Shown: positions 1-9,647, numbered from the stretch's first letter. The stretch is DNA of 64,000 nt from Burkholderia sp. PAMC 26561 (GCF_001557535.2 NZ_CP014306.1:1116001-1180000); one strand, 5' to 3'. The notes: generated from the letters alone by a model not told the origin. Translations and numbers: made by a program.

Positions 1-526
1 GCTTGGCGTAGGTGTTGACCTGCGATACCGCGCTCTGCAGCGACTGGTTGACGCCGTCGCGAAGCTGGTTGTAGGTCGTGGCCGCGGCGTTCATCTGGTC
101 GGAGAGCGATTGCGCGCTGCTCATCAGCGTTTGCCGCGTGGCCGTCGTTCCCGGGCTGTTCGCGACCGACTGCAAGCCGGTGAAATAGCTGGTGATGCCC
201 GCGCCGATACCCGTCGTCGGATCGCCGACGAGGTTGTTCAGTTGCGAGAGCATCGAGTAGTACGTGTTCAGCGAGCTGCTGCTCGACTGCGAGCTGTTGA
301 GCTGCTTCGTGAGGAAATCGCTGTATGAGCGCGAGACTGTGGCCGTCGTCACGCCTTGTCCGGCATAGCCCGACGCCGTGTACTGCCCGGATGACTCCTG
401 GTACACGGGGCGCTCGAGCGTATAGCCTGGCGTGGAAGCGTTGCTGATGTTCTGGCCGGTCGTCGTCAGTCCCCACTGGGCTGCGTTAAGACCACTCACG
501 CCAATATCGAATAGGTTGCTGGACAT
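1..526 (-). CDS. flgK: Flagellar hook-associated protein 1 FlgK (N-terminal part, cut by window edge)
   Basis: Only the first 175 residues are in the window; the frame stays open to base 1. The protein starts MSSNLFDIGVSGLNAAQWGL and then has the rod/hook-type motif around NISNASTPGYT (residues 27-37) shared by FlgB, C, E, F, G and K. FlgK forms the first hook-filament junction ring outside the cell. The ATG at 526 is chosen because the flagellar N-terminal helix begins right there and a sigma-28 promoter lies about 60-80 bases upstream. It would be secreted by the FlhA/FlhB export gate encoded further on and held in the cytosol by its chaperone FlgN (11884). flgL would be expected beyond the left edge. 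Confidence 0.95.
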   Translation of the reverse strand, partial: MSSNLFDIGVSGLNAAQWGLTTTGQNISNASTPGYTLERPVYQESSGQYTASGYAGQGVTTATVSRSYSDFLTKQLNSSQSSSSSLNTYYSMLSQLNNLVGDPTTGIGAGITSYFTGLQSVANSPGTTATRQTLMSSAQSLSDQMNAAATTYNQLRDGVNQSLQSAVSQVNTYAK

Positions 527-582
527 GCAAGGAATCCTGGTAGGGGCATGACGGCCGGCCCGCCGAATGGCGACACTGATGT

Positions 583-609
583 ATATCGGCCGAAATGGAA
601 AAAAGTTGA
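583..609 (-). promoter_or_regulatory. Sigma-28 (FliA) promoter for flgK
   Basis: On the minus strand the bases read TCAA-N15-GCCGATAT (TCAA at 609-606, GCCGATAT at 590-583). The sigma-28 consensus is TAAA-N15-GCCGATAA. It lies about 57 bases upstream of the flgK ATG and points at it. This fits the late (class III) timing of flgK. Confidence 0.8.
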
Positions 610-827
610 GCGGACGCGCGGCGTTTCTCGGCGTTTCTGTTAATTCCCGCCACTGCCGCGTGCCCACTGCGCCTTGTCCGGATTATTCACCCGAGGAGCT
701 CGAGGCAATCCGTGAAGCAGCGGGGCAATCGGGGCCTAATTCATCGAATGAACCCGGCCGGAACGCGCACGTTACGGGAACGAACGGACGCAATGGGGTG
801 ACGTGGCCGGAACACCCGGCGCGCCGA

Positions 828-856
828 TAAAAAAGCCCGCGATAAAACCGCGGGCT
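828..856 (-). terminator. Rho-independent terminator after ycgR
   Basis: An 8-bp GC-rich stem (834-841 with 849-856) closes a short loop. On the minus strand it is followed by a run of six T. It sits 27 bases past the ycgR stop and separates ycgR from the flgK promoter. The remaining bases of this gap (610-827) show no gene that I can support. Confidence 0.8.
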
Positions 857-882
857 CCTTTGACAATCATCACCGCTGAAAC

Positions 883-1638
883 TCAGCGCGCGAGCGACCG
901 CCGCTTCATTTCGAGTTGCGTGATCAACCGCTGCAACGTGTTCTCCGCCGATCCCGGCAAACTCATGAACTTGAAGCCCAGCGTATAACGCCGGTCGCCT
1001 TTCGCGTTCACGATCTGGCGGTTCGACATCAGTTGCACGTCGAGCACGACCTTGCCCGGATTGCTGAAATGAAGCTCCACGTCTTTCAGGATCACGCCGA
1101 CTTCCAGCGCCGCAACGCGTTCGTCCATGGTCCGAAGCGCAACACCGCCAAGCGAGAGGTCGTTGACTTCAAAGCGAAAACGCTCGCCGCTCGGCAAAAT
1201 GCCGCTGCAGATATACGGGTCGAGCACGGGCGCTTCCACACGGAAATACTCGCGTCGCTGCATATAAAACAGGACGGGCGGGAAGTCGGCTTCGAACGCC
1301 GGACGTCCTTCGAAAACGATTTCACGCGGCGTACCCGTCGCGAATTCGACGCGAACGCCATCCGGGCTCGCGCTGAACATCAGGTTCTCGGTCGAGAGGA
1401 CGGCGGCGTTTTCATCGGCAACCGCGCCCCAGTCGAAGACGAACGTCCGGGCAGCGGGATTCACGTCGAGCAGGCGGGTCACGATCTGCCCCTTGCCGTG
1501 ATCGACAGTGAGGAAATCGCCCCGATTGACGAGGTTGCGCAGGGAAACACCGATTTCCAGCGGATTACGCCTGCCAAAATCGGGATGGTCGGACTCGTCG
1601 TCAGCGATGTCGGAACCGTTCGACTCATTCATGTTCAT
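883..1638 (-). CDS. ycgR: Flagellar brake protein YcgR (PilZ domain, c-di-GMP receptor)
   Basis: The protein has about 251 residues. Its N-terminal YcgR domain is recognisable from the stretch NPLEIGVSLRNL and the following beta-rich region. It is followed by a PilZ domain with both c-di-GMP binding motifs: RREYFR (RxxxR, about residues 128-133) and DLSLGG (D/NxSxxG, about 160-165). On binding c-di-GMP, YcgR acts on the flagellar motor and slows swimming. The frame stays open to a GTG at 1719, but the sigma-28 promoter at 1733-1759 would start transcription only a few bases before that GTG. The ATG at 1638 (or 1632) is therefore the more sensible start. The gene lies between flgJ and flgK, as a late flagellar gene with its own promoter and terminator. 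A diguanylate cyclase is encoded at 28921. Confidence 0.92.
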   Translation of the reverse strand: MNMNESNGSDIADDESDHPDFGRRNPLEIGVSLRNLVNRGDFLTVDHGKGQIVTRLLDVNPAARTFVFDWGAVADENAAVLSTENLMFSASPDGVRVEFATGTPREIVFEGRPAFEADFPPVLFYMQRREYFRVEAPVLDPYICSGILPSGERFRFEVNDLSLGGVALRTMDERVAALEVGVILKDVELHFSNPGKVVLDVQLMSNRQIVNAKGDRRYTLGFKFMSLPGSAENTLQRLITQLEMKRRSLAR

Positions 1639-1732
1639 GGGCTTGCCGTGTTCGTTTGCTCGCGCCGCCTCGAGTATCAAGGCCGGTGCGCGTCCAACCA
1701 GACCGTGTAGATCCGGCACTTCGGTGTTCCAT

Positions 1733-1759
1733 TTAGCGGCAATAGGGCAGGTTTATTTA
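1733..1759 (-). promoter_or_regulatory. Sigma-28 (FliA) promoter for ycgR
   Basis: The minus strand reads TAAATAAA-N11-GCCGCTAA (TAAA at 1759-1756, GCCGCTAA at 1740-1733). The spacing is exactly that of the FliA consensus and the -10 differs by one base. Expected transcription start is near 1725, leaving a leader of about 85 bases to the ATG at 1638. I see no other feature I can support in the gap 1760-2046. Confidence 0.8.
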
Positions 1760-2046
1760 GGGCTGACAGCAAAAAATACCTAAAAATCCCGTTTTACCCC
1801 TGATTAACCTCGATTTCGCAACCGAAAACGTCCAAAGCGCACGAAAAGAAACAAACCCGCTCTCAGCCCCATTTTCTATGCGGCTCGGCCGGCGGCCCAT
1901 CCCGCGCGCTGCAGAATGCGGGAATGGCTCACCGGCCGGCTTCGTCTTCTATTGCGACATTGGCCCCGTCGCTTATGACACATTACTCGTAATACGTTTC
2001 GCCTACCCGACAAATTGCAGCAAAACGCGCGCCAGTGCACGCTTCT

Positions 2047-3066
2047 TCACGCAATGTGTTTCATTATCGAAATCAGTTTCTTCGCGTATTGCGGATCGGT
2101 CGCGTATCCGGCTTTCTGCATGCCGTGCGCGAAGCCGGCGGCATCGCGCGATGCTTCGACCACCGGCGCGTAGCGCGGGTTGCTCTTGAGCACGCTGGCG
2201 TAGTCGGTGAGCGCGTCCTCGTAGGAGTCGTACGCACGGAACTTCTCCACCACTTTCTGCGGCTTGCCGTTCACGTATTCGGTCGTCACGGCGTTCGTGG
2301 TCTTGCCGGTCCAGTCGCTCGTCGCCTTGATCCCGAACACGTTGTGGCTGGTGCTGCCATCGGCATTCTTGATTTCGCGCTTGCCCCAGCCCGACTCCAG
2401 CGCCGCCTGTCCAATGATGAAGCGTGCCGGAATGCCCGTCGCGGCGCTCGCGGCCTGCGCAGGTGCGGCCAGCCGGTCGACGAACCCCGCCACCTTGTCC
2501 GTTCCCACACCGCGTGCGGCCGGTTCGAGCGCGCTGTTGGCGCTGTAGCCCTTGCCTTGCAGCGCATCCTTCGATGCACCCGATGCCGCCGTGTTCGCAT
2601 AAGCCTTCGCCATGGCGTTCATTGCGGCGATGTTGCCGGCGTTCGCGCTGCTGTCGCCACTAGCGCCCGCGCCGGTCGGGTCAAGGCTCGAGGGCGTTCC
2701 CGCGCCCGCGTTGCGCATCAGTTGCTTGAGCATCATGTCCGCCACGCCGATGCCCTTCGATCCCATGTTCTGCGCCATTTGCTGGTCGAGCATGGACGTG
2801 AAGGTGGCGGTGTCGTGGGAATCGAACGGGCTGTCGGACGGCGTCGCCTCGCGCATGCTCTTCAGCATCATCTGCGTGAAGACCGTGTCGAATTGCTTGG
2901 CCGCCGCCTTCAAACCCGCCTGCGGCGAGGCGTTGGCCTGGGCGCGCATGGCGTCGAAACCTTGCACATCGAGCGCAAACCGGTTCGATAAAGAACTCAG
3001 GCCGCTGCTCGTGTCCGAGCCACCCAGTGATGCCAGCGTGCTGTTTGCCGTCCCGTTCGCGTTCAT
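2047..3066 (-). CDS. flgJ: Flagellar rod assembly protein / peptidoglycan hydrolase FlgJ
   Basis: The protein has 339 residues and the two-domain FlgJ plan. The N-terminal rod-cap domain (about 45-118) includes the AAAKQFDTVFTQMMLKSMRE type helix. An Ala/Ser/Gly-rich linker (about 120-185) follows, then a glucosaminidase-type domain (about 190-339). The motif AALESGWG carries Glu224, matching the catalytic glutamate of Salmonella FlgJ. FlgJ caps the growing rod and cuts the peptidoglycan in the periplasm so the rod can pass. It is the last gene of the flgB-J operon, 12 bases after flgI. Confidence 0.96.
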   Translation of the reverse strand: MNANGTANSTLASLGGSDTSSGLSSLSNRFALDVQGFDAMRAQANASPQAGLKAAAKQFDTVFTQMMLKSMREATPSDSPFDSHDTATFTSMLDQQMAQNMGSKGIGVADMMLKQLMRNAGAGTPSSLDPTGAGASGDSSANAGNIAAMNAMAKAYANTAASGASKDALQGKGYSANSALEPAARGVGTDKVAGFVDRLAAPAQAASAATGIPARFIIGQAALESGWGKREIKNADGSTSHNVFGIKATSDWTGKTTNAVTTEYVNGKPQKVVEKFRAYDSYEDALTDYASVLKSNPRYAPVVEASRDAAGFAHGMQKAGYATDPQYAKKLISIMKHIA

Positions 3067-3078
3067 GTGCGCTTGTCC

Positions 3079-4203
3079 TTATATGATTTCCAGGTCGGCG
3101 CGCAAGGCGCCTGCTGCTTTCATCGACTGGAGGATCGAGATCAGATCCGCCGGCGTCGCGCCCAGCGCGTTGAGCGCCTTGACCACGTCGGCGAGCGTCG
3201 CGCTCGCCGCGACAGTCTTGAGCGCGCCCGTGTCCTGCTTCAACTGGATATTCGATTGCCGCGCGGCCACCGTCTGGCCGTTCGAGAATGCGCCCGGCTG
3301 GCTGACAGCCGTTTGCGTGTTGATCACCACGGACAGATTGCCGTGTGCGACGGCACAGTTCTGCAACGTCACCATCTGGTTCATCACGATGGAACCCGTG
3401 CGCGCGTTCAGGATCACCTTGGCGGCGGCCTGCGACGGACGCACATCGATATTCTCGAGCTGCGCCATGAACGACACCTGGCTCGTCGGATCGGTCGGGG
3501 CGCGAAGCTGGATCGTGCGGCCGTCCAGTGCGACTGCCGTGCCCATGCCGAACTGATTGTTCACGGCCGCCACGATCTTCTGCGCGTTGTCGAAGTCCAT
3601 GTCGCGCAATTCCATCTGCATCGTGCCGCCGGGTTGGGTGAAGTTGCTCGGCACCGCGCGTTCGACCAGCGCGCCGCCCGAAATCCGGCCCGCGCCCAGC
3701 GAGTTCACCTGGACCTTGCTGCCGTTCGCGCTCGCGCCGGCGCCGCCGATTACCACGTTGCCTTGCGCCATGGCGTAGACCTGGCCGTCGGCGCCTTTGA
3801 GCGGCGACATCAGCAGCGTGCCGCCGCGCAAGCTCTTCGCATTTCCCAGCGATGACACCGTGACATCGATCGCCTCGCCCGGCCGCGCGAACGGCGGCAA
3901 AACGGCGGTGACCATCACGGCGGCGACGTTCTTCAACTGCATGTTCTGGGTGGTCGCGGCGTTCAACGTGATGCCGAGGTTGCCCAGCATGTTGGTCAGG
4001 CTTTGCGTGGTGAACGGCGTTTGCGATGTCTGGTCGCCGGTGCCATCCAGGCCGACTACGAGGCCGTAGCCAATCAACTGGTTGTCACGCACGCCCTGAA
4101 ACGAGACCAGGTCCTTCAGGCGTTCGGCTTGCGCCGCCTGCGGCAGCACCGCGGCCAAAGCCAGAGCGAGTGCGCCAAAGCAAAAACGGAGAGCGAGTGT
4201 CAT
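3079..4203 (-). CDS. flgI: Flagellar P-ring protein FlgI
   Basis: The protein has 374 residues, the usual FlgI length. A Sec signal peptide (about 1-26) has a long Leu/Ala core and an A-Q-A cleavage site. The mature start [20 protein letters not shown] is the family signature. FlgI forms the ring around the rod in the peptidoglycan layer. The start lies two bases after the flgH stop, so the pair is tightly coupled. Confidence 0.97.
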   Translation of the reverse strand: MTLALRFCFGALALALAAVLPQAAQAERLKDLVSFQGVRDNQLIGYGLVVGLDGTGDQTSQTPFTTQSLTNMLGNLGITLNAATTQNMQLKNVAAVMVTAVLPPFARPGEAIDVTVSSLGNAKSLRGGTLLMSPLKGADGQVYAMAQGNVVIGGAGASANGSKVQVNSLGAGRISGGALVERAVPSNFTQPGGTMQMELRDMDFDNAQKIVAAVNNQFGMGTAVALDGRTIQLRAPTDPTSQVSFMAQLENIDVRPSQAAAKVILNARTGSIVMNQMVTLQNCAVAHGNLSVVINTQTAVSQPGAFSNGQTVAARQSNIQLKQDTGALKTVAASATLADVVKALNALGATPADLISILQSMKAAGALRADLEII

Positions 4204-4205
4204 GA

Positions 4206-4904
4206 TCAGAAGGGTGCCACGTTGAGGAAGAACCGCTGGAGCCAGCCCATGTTCTGCGATTCATCGATATAACCCTTCGCCGAATACTCGATCTTCGCGT
4301 CGGCAACTTGCGTCGAATAGACCGTGTTGGCGCCGGAGATGGTCGTGGGATTGACCACGCCGGAGAAGCGTACGAATTCGTTCCCTTGGTTGATGAGCAT
4401 CTGTTTTTCGCCGCTCACGAGCAGGTTGCCGTTTGGCAATACGCCAGTGACGGTCACGGTCAGCGTGCCATTGAACGTGTTGGCCGCGCTTGCACCGCCG
4501 GAGCCGTTGAACTTCTGCGAACCGCTTGCCGAAAGGTTGGTGTTGTTGAAGAGGCCGCCGAAAATTCCCGGCGTTGTCGGCACTGCAAACGCCGCGGCGC
4601 TGCCGCGCGCCGCGTTCGCCGCTGACGACTTCGTTGCGTTGACGTTTTCCGCGATCACGATGGTCACGATGTCACCCGTATTGCGCGGCCGCTGGTCTTC
4701 GAACAGCGGCCGTCCCGCGTAGCCCGCGTTGTAGATCGCGCCCGGCGACTGCGCGTTCACGGGCGGCAAGGGCGGGCGCGCCGTCATCGGCTGCTGGGTG
4801 ATCGGTTCTTTTGGCACGAGGCCGCACGCGCCCAGCGTGGCGGCGAGAAAACCTGCCAGCACGACGGTCGGAATACGGCGAAACGATAAAGAAATGAGCG
4901 ACAT
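4206..4904 (-). CDS. flgH: Flagellar L-ring lipoprotein FlgH
   Basis: The protein has 232 residues. A lipoprotein signal ends in the lipobox LGAC, with Cys27 as the lipidation site. The conserved FlgH stretch [20 protein letters not shown] follows, and the C-terminal [10 protein letters not shown] region is present. FlgH forms the outer-membrane ring that acts as a bushing for the rod. It lies between flgG and flgI in the flgB-J operon. Confidence 0.97.
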   Translation of the reverse strand: MSLISLSFRRIPTVVLAGFLAATLGACGLVPKEPITQQPMTARPPLPPVNAQSPGAIYNAGYAGRPLFEDQRPRNTGDIVTIVIAENVNATKSSAANAARGSAAAFAVPTTPGIFGGLFNNTNLSASGSQKFNGSGGASAANTFNGTLTVTVTGVLPNGNLLVSGEKQMLINQGNEFVRFSGVVNPTTISGANTVYSTQVADAKIEYSAKGYIDESQNMGWLQRFFLNVAPF

Positions 4905-4954
4905 CTTCGTGATCCTTCGGAAATACGTAGCAGCCGTGAAGCCGCTTGAACCTG

Positions 4955-5743
4955 TTAAACCTGCATCGAGCTAAGCGTCTGCAGCATCTGGTCCGACGTG
5001 GTCACGGCCTTGCTGTTGATCTCATAGGCGCGCTGCGTCTGGATCATGTTCACCAGCTCCTGCACCACGTTCACATTCGATGCTTCCACGTAGCCCTGTT
5101 GCAACGTGCCGCTGCCGTTCAGTCCCGGCGTCGTGACGTTCGGAACACCCGAGCCGTTGGTTTCGGAGAGCAGGTTCTCGCCCTTCGCGTCGAGGCCGGC
5201 GGGGTTCGCAAATGTAGCGATCTGCAATTGCCCGACCGTGGTGTTCGCCGTGCTGCCTTGTTGCGTGACTGTGACCGTGCCGTCTGAACCGATCGTCAGG
5301 CTCGTGTAGTTCGTCGGCAAGGTGATGGCCGGCGTGACCGGATATCCGCTCGATGTCACCAGTTGGCCCGTCGGGCTCGCCTGGAACGAACCATCGCGCG
5401 TGTATGCCGTGGTGCCGTCGGGCATGGTCACCTGGAAGAAGCCGTTGCCGTTGATGGCCACGTCCTTCGAGTTGCCCGTCTGCGACAGGGCGCCCTGCGT
5501 GTAGAGGCGTTCCGTTGCCACCTGTTGCACGCCGGTGCCCAACTGGCTGCCCGATGCGAGTTCCGTGGTTTGCGTCGAATTCGCGCCTGGCTGGCGAACG
5601 GTCTGGTACAGCAAGTCTTCGAACACCGCGCGCGAACCCTTGAAGCCGTTCGTGCTGACGTTGGCGAGGTTGTTCGAGATCACGTCCATCTGCGACTGCT
5701 GCGCGTTCATGCCGGTTGCAGCGATGTAAAGAGAGCGGTTCAT
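4955..5743 (-). CDS. flgG: Flagellar distal rod protein FlgG
   Basis: The protein has 262 residues, close to the usual 260. It begins [20 protein letters not shown] and has the [12 protein letters not shown] rod/hook signature near residue 25. The C-terminal helix includes [19 protein letters not shown] and [10 protein letters not shown], diagnostic for FlgG over FlgF. It builds the distal rod. Spacing to flgF and flgH is about 50-60 bases, so all are likely co-transcribed. Confidence 0.97.
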   Translation of the reverse strand: MNRSLYIAATGMNAQQSQMDVISNNLANVSTNGFKGSRAVFEDLLYQTVRQPGANSTQTTELASGSQLGTGVQQVATERLYTQGALSQTGNSKDVAINGNGFFQVTMPDGTTAYTRDGSFQASPTGQLVTSSGYPVTPAITLPTNYTSLTIGSDGTVTVTQQGSTANTTVGQLQIATFANPAGLDAKGENLLSETNGSGVPNVTTPGLNGSGTLQQGYVEASNVNVVQELVNMIQTQRAYEINSKAVTTSDQMLQTLSSMQV

Positions 5744-5801
5744 GTTTTATTGGCCTTTGGGCTAAACAAGCTAAGCAATATGAAAAACGATAAGCGGCGG
5801 A

Positions 5802-6557
5802 TCAGCTGAAATCGAGTAGCTTGTTAGCCGACTGGTCCATCTGGTTCGCGGAATCGAGCATCTTGGTTTGCATCTGGAACTGGCGCGCGTTGGTGATCAT
5901 GTCCACCATCGCGGAAACCGCATTCACGTTGCTGCCTTCAAGCGATGCCGGTGCGACCGTCACGGCCGGATCGGCGTCGGCGGGATTGCCGTCGGCGGTG
6001 TGGAACAAGCCATCGTCGCCACGCGCCAAGGTCGACGAATCCGGATTGACGAGCTTCAACTGATCGACGGCGGCAATAGCCGTCGCGCGATCGCCCGGCC
6101 CGATGGCGCTTACCGTGCCGTCCTTGCCGATGGTGACTTCAGCGCCCGGCGGCACCGAGATCGGACCGCCCGTGCCGATCACCGGCAGGTTGTTCGCCGT
6201 CACGATCTGGCCGTTCGCGTCCACATGCAGGTTGCCCGCGCGCGTGTAGGCTTCCGTGCCGTCCGCGGCCTGGACCGACAGCCAGCCCGGGCCCTGAATG
6301 GCGACATCGAGCGGATTGCCGGTTTGCTGGATCGGACCCGGCGTGTAGTCGGCGGTCGGCGTGGACGCCAGCACGAAAGTACGCGAACTCGGATCGCCGT
6401 TCGCGCTGCCTTCGAAGCTCATCGGCACCTGACGGAACGCGGAGAGCTGCGCCTTGAAGCCCGTCGTCGATGCGTTGGCGAGGTTGTTCGCCACCGTGCT
6501 CTGTTGTTCGAGCGACTGGGCGGCGCCGGTCATCGCGGTGTAGATCAGACGGTCCAT
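5802..6557 (-). CDS. flgF: Flagellar proximal rod protein FlgF
   Basis: The protein has 251 residues from the ATG at 6557, where it reads MDRLIYTAMTGAAQSLEQQS. The NNLANASTTGFKAQ motif is near residue 29. The C-terminal part has EGSNVNAVSAMVDMITNARQF. The frame stays open upstream to 7199, but that part overlaps flgE out of frame and has no family match. The ATG at 6557 has a purine-rich AGAGAGAG stretch in front. FlgF is a proximal rod subunit in the periplasm. Confidence 0.95.
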   Translation of the reverse strand: MDRLIYTAMTGAAQSLEQQSTVANNLANASTTGFKAQLSAFRQVPMSFEGSANGDPSSRTFVLASTPTADYTPGPIQQTGNPLDVAIQGPGWLSVQAADGTEAYTRAGNLHVDANGQIVTANNLPVIGTGGPISVPPGAEVTIGKDGTVSAIGPGDRATAIAAVDQLKLVNPDSSTLARGDDGLFHTADGNPADADPAVTVAPASLEGSNVNAVSAMVDMITNARQFQMQTKMLDSANQMDQSANKLLDFS

Positions 6558-6604
6558 GGATTGGCTCTCTCTCGCTTGTATGCTGCTTGTGGCGCTAGTG
6601 GTGC

Positions 6605-7837
6605 TTACAGGTTGATCAGCGTCTGATCGACCGTCTGCTGCGTCTTGATGGTCTGCGCGTTCGCCTGATAGTTGCGCTGCGCCGTGATCAGGTTCACGAG
6701 CTCGCTCGTCAGGTCCACGTTCGAGTTCTCCACCGCGCCGCCCTGCAGCGTGCCGTGGTTGGTCGCGCCCGGCACCGAGATCTGCGCCGCGCCCGATGCG
6801 CCCGTTTGCGCGTACACGTTGCCGCCGAGATCCTGCAGGCCGTTCTGGTTGGCAAAGTTGGCGAGCGCGATCTGACCGAGCGCCTGCGTGTTGCCGTTCG
6901 AGTAATTGCCGGTGAGCGTGCCGTCCGTGCCGACCGTGAAACCCGTCAGGCTCGCCGATGCCGCGCCGTCCTGCGAACTGGCCGTGACGCCGCTCGTGGC
7001 GCCGTATTGCGTCGTGCCGCTGAAGTCCATCGTCAGCGCTTGCGTGCCGCCGGAGACAGCGCCGTCGGGGATCGTGAAGTTGAACTTGCTCGTGCCGGTC
7101 ATGTTGCCGGATGCATCGAAGGTGACCGTGCCGAGCTTGCCGTCGGTGCCGGGTCCCACGGCTGCCGGGGGCGTGCCGGTCGTGCCGTACGCAGTCCATG
7201 AGCCGGTATCGTTCTTGACGAAATACACGGCCACCTGATGCGTGCCGCCGAGCGAATCGTTGACGTTGATCGAGCTGGTTGCGCTGTAGGTGCTCGAATC
7301 CGTCGGGTCGAACGGGGTCGTCGTGCTCGAGATGTTGGCCGATTGCGAATTCAGGTTGAATCCGAACTTGACGTTCTTGGTCGCGACCGGCGGAATGTTG
7401 GCCGTCGATACCGTCAGCGGCACCGTCGCCGCGCTGTTCACGACGCCCGAGCTGTTCGCCGCATAACCCATCAGCAACAGGCCCGCCGAGTTGCCGATGG
7501 TGCCGTCCGCGTTCAGATGGAACACACCGTTGCGCGAATACACCGACGAGCCGTTGTTCGACATCTGGAAAAAGCCGTTGCCGTTGATGGCGACATCGAG
7601 CGCCTGGTTGGTCGACGTGATCGTGCCCTGGCCGAACTGCTGCTGCACTTCAGCCAGTTTCGTACCAATACCCACCTGGTTGTTCACCGCGGTCGCGACG
7701 GAGTTCGCATACATATCGGCGAATTGCGCCTGGCTTTGCTTGAAGCCAACCGTGTTCGCGTTGGCGATGTTGTTGCCGATCACATCCAGGTCGCTCGACG
7801 CGCCCGACAAACCCGATAAACCTTGTTGGTAACCCAT
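6605..7837 (-). CDS. flgE: Flagellar hook protein FlgE
   Basis: The protein has 410 residues, within the range of FlgE. The N-terminal helix MGYQQGLSGLSGASSDLDVI is followed by NNIANANTVGFKQSQ. A long variable Ser/Thr/Gly-rich middle region follows, then the C-terminal ENSNVDLTSELVNLITAQRN helix. FlgE polymerises into the hook outside the cell on the scaffold FlgD. Its start is 24 bases after the flgD stop. Confidence 0.97.
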   Translation of the reverse strand: MGYQQGLSGLSGASSDLDVIGNNIANANTVGFKQSQAQFADMYANSVATAVNNQVGIGTKLAEVQQQFGQGTITSTNQALDVAINGNGFFQMSNNGSSVYSRNGVFHLNADGTIGNSAGLLLMGYAANSSGVVNSAATVPLTVSTANIPPVATKNVKFGFNLNSQSANISSTTTPFDPTDSSTYSATSSINVNDSLGGTHQVAVYFVKNDTGSWTAYGTTGTPPAAVGPGTDGKLGTVTFDASGNMTGTSKFNFTIPDGAVSGGTQALTMDFSGTTQYGATSGVTASSQDGAASASLTGFTVGTDGTLTGNYSNGNTQALGQIALANFANQNGLQDLGGNVYAQTGASGAAQISVPGATNHGTLQGGAVENSNVDLTSELVNLITAQRNYQANAQTIKTQQTVDQTLINL

Positions 7838-7861
7838 GACGGTCTCCGCTTTTGAATTTGA

Positions 7862-8593
7862 TTAGAGGATCGAGGCAACGCTGGTCAGGCCGACCGTCGT
7901 GCCGTTCGCGAGCCGGAGTCCGGCGGTTCCATCGGCTTGTTGCACCACGCTTTGAACCTGTGACGCCGACAGCACCGTGGCGGTCGCCGCCTTGCCGCTG
8001 ATCGTGCCCGTCGCCGAGATGGTGTACGTGCCGTCGGGCAGCGTTGCGCCGTTCTTGTCGACCGGCGTCCAGCTCGAGAGCGGCACCACGCCCGCCGGCT
8101 GCGCGCCGAGGTCGAGCGTATTGACGATCTGGCCGGACGAGTTCTTGACGTTGACGGTGAGGTCGTCGAGCGCATTCGCCGTCTGCACGCCGAAGGCCGT
8201 CGACTTGCCGCTTGCCACCGTGACGCTGCTGCCAGGGGCCAGCACCGTCGAGCCGATCAGCAACGCGGCTTGCGTCGACTGCCCCGCCGACAACTGCCCA
8301 GCCAGCGACGTCAGCGACGTATTCAACTGGCCGATGCCCGACACCGTGCTGATCTGCGCGAGTTGCGATGTCATCTGCGAGCTGTCGGTCGGGTTCGTCG
8401 GGTCCTGGTTCTTCAACTGCGTGACGAGCAGCGTCAGAAAGGTGTTCTGCAGGTCGGACGGCGACGTGCCGCCGGTCGAGCTCGTCGAACTCGTCGAGCT
8501 TGTCGATGACGTGCTCGACGAGCCGTTCATGGTGTCCAGCAGCGTCTGGGACACGGTCGTCCCGTTGTTGCCGATCGTGGTGTTGGTAGTCAC
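7862..8593 (-). CDS. flgD: Flagellar hook capping / assembly scaffold protein FlgD
   Basis: The protein has 243 residues. The conserved FlgD core DLQNTFLTLLVTQLKNQDPT lies at about 47-66, followed by the hook-cap Ig-like and tudor-like region. A run of Ser/Ser/Thr triplets at about 24-40 is encoded by imperfect 9-base repeats (about 8478-8525), a low-complexity spacer not typical of all FlgD. FlgD is secreted, caps the growing hook and is discarded. It sits 10 bases after flgC in the rod/hook operon. Confidence 0.95.
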   Translation of the reverse strand: MTTNTTIGNNGTTVSQTLLDTMNGSSSTSSTSSTSSTSSTGGTSPSDLQNTFLTLLVTQLKNQDPTNPTDSSQMTSQLAQISTVSGIGQLNTSLTSLAGQLSAGQSTQAALLIGSTVLAPGSSVTVASGKSTAFGVQTANALDDLTVNVKNSSGQIVNTLDLGAQPAGVVPLSSWTPVDKNGATLPDGTYTISATGTISGKAATATVLSASQVQSVVQQADGTAGLRLANGTTVGLTSVASIL

Positions 8594-8603
8594 GGGGTTG
8601 TCC

Positions 8604-9029
8604 TCAGGTTCCGATCGTCAGGGTTTTAAGCATTAGCTGCTTGGCGGTATTAAGCGTTTCAACGTTCGCCTGATAAGAACGTGACGCCGAGATCATGTTG
8701 ACCATTTCCTGCACCGGATCGACGTTCGGCATGGTCACGTAGCCGTCCGGGTTGGCCGCAGGATTGGTCGGGTCGTAGCTGGTTTTCATGGGCGTCGGAT
8801 CATCGATCACGCCCGTGACCTGGACGCCGCCCACTTGCTGGCCGGAGGCCGTGCGCGCGCCGCCGAGCGGGTCGACCGCGAACACGACCTGCTTCGCCTT
8901 GTACGGCTGGCCGTCCGGGCCGGTCGTGCTGTCCGCGTTCGCCAGGTTCGACGCCGTCACGTTCAGGCGCTGCGCCTGAGCTGACATGGCCGAACCGGCT
9001 ACGTTGAAAATGTTCATTAAAGAAGGCAT
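8604..9029 (-). CDS. flgC: Flagellar proximal rod protein FlgC
   Basis: The protein has 141 residues and reads [20 protein letters not shown] at the start. The [11 protein letters not shown] motif is near residue 28 and the C-terminal [19 protein letters not shown] is the FlgC signature. It is a proximal rod component. It is the second gene of the operon, 28 bases after flgB. Confidence 0.97.
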   Translation of the reverse strand: MPSLMNIFNVAGSAMSAQAQRLNVTASNLANADSTTGPDGQPYKAKQVVFAVDPLGGARTASGQQVGGVQVTGVIDDPTPMKTSYDPTNPAANPDGYVTMPNVDPVQEMVNMISASRSYQANVETLNTAKQLMLKTLTIGT

Positions 9030-9057
9030 GGCCTGTCCTCGTGGGGTTTTCTAACGC

Positions 9058-9549
9058 CTAGTTAGACGTAATGGCCGAGATCATTCCCTTGATCTGCGAC
9101 GAGATCACCGTCATGCCGGCTTCGAAGTGCAGGGCGTTATCGGCGAATTGCACGCGCTCGGAGTCCATGTCGACCGTGTTCCCGTCCAGCGACGGCTGGC
9201 TCGGAATCCGGTAGGCGAGCTTGCCGTAGTCGTCGGTGCTGCCGCCGCTTGACGTCAGCGTCGACGAACCCGCCATATGTCCCGGCGATGTCACCGCCAA
9301 CCCCGCACTCGTCGACACGCTCACGGGCTGCGCCATGCGCAACGTCGCGCTTCCTGATGCCGACGTACCCGACGCGTCACCCGTCTTTTTCAGCGCGCCG
9401 GCGAGGGCGCTGGAGAAATCGACGTCGCGCGCCTTGTAGCCGGGGGTATCGGCGTTCGCAATATTCGACGACAGCAGTTCCTGCCGATACGCCCGTACAT
9501 CGAGCGCTTCGCGGCCAAACGCAAATTCCTGGTCGAGCTTGTCAAGCAT
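9058..9549 (-). CDS. flgB: Flagellar proximal rod protein FlgB
   Basis: The protein has 163 residues from the ATG at 9549. It begins MLDKLDQEFAFGREALDVRA and has SSNIANADTPGYKARDVDF at about 27-45. The strong ribosome-binding site GAAGGAG lies about seven bases before this ATG, so the longer open frame to 9600 is not used. FlgB is the first rod subunit. It is the first gene of the flgB-J operon, whose promoter lies in the 9550-9784 gap shared with flgA. Confidence 0.96.
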   Translation of the reverse strand: MLDKLDQEFAFGREALDVRAYRQELLSSNIANADTPGYKARDVDFSSALAGALKKTGDASGTSASGSATLRMAQPVSVSTSAGLAVTSPGHMAGSSTLTSSGGSTDDYGKLAYRIPSQPSLDGNTVDMDSERVQFADNALHFEAGMTVISSQIKGMISAITSN

Positions 9550-9647
9550 CACGGTTCTCCTTCGGCTTTCCGGGTCTTCGGTCTCTGCGCTGCATGGCAT
9601 CGAAGACTTTTTGGCATGAGACGAATCTTAGGAGCGGGACGCAAGAT

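Noticed and set aside
824..831. GCCGATAA on the plus strand as sigma-28 -10
   Set aside because: No -35 at the right distance and no plus-strand gene follows; it overlaps the ycgR terminator.
567..988. Short plus-strand open frames of 60-90 codons
   Set aside because: They run through the flgK promoter and the ycgR terminator and have no support.
1890..1935. GC-rich imperfect hairpin after flgJ as operon terminator
   Set aside because: It pairs imperfectly and lacks a T-run on the minus strand.
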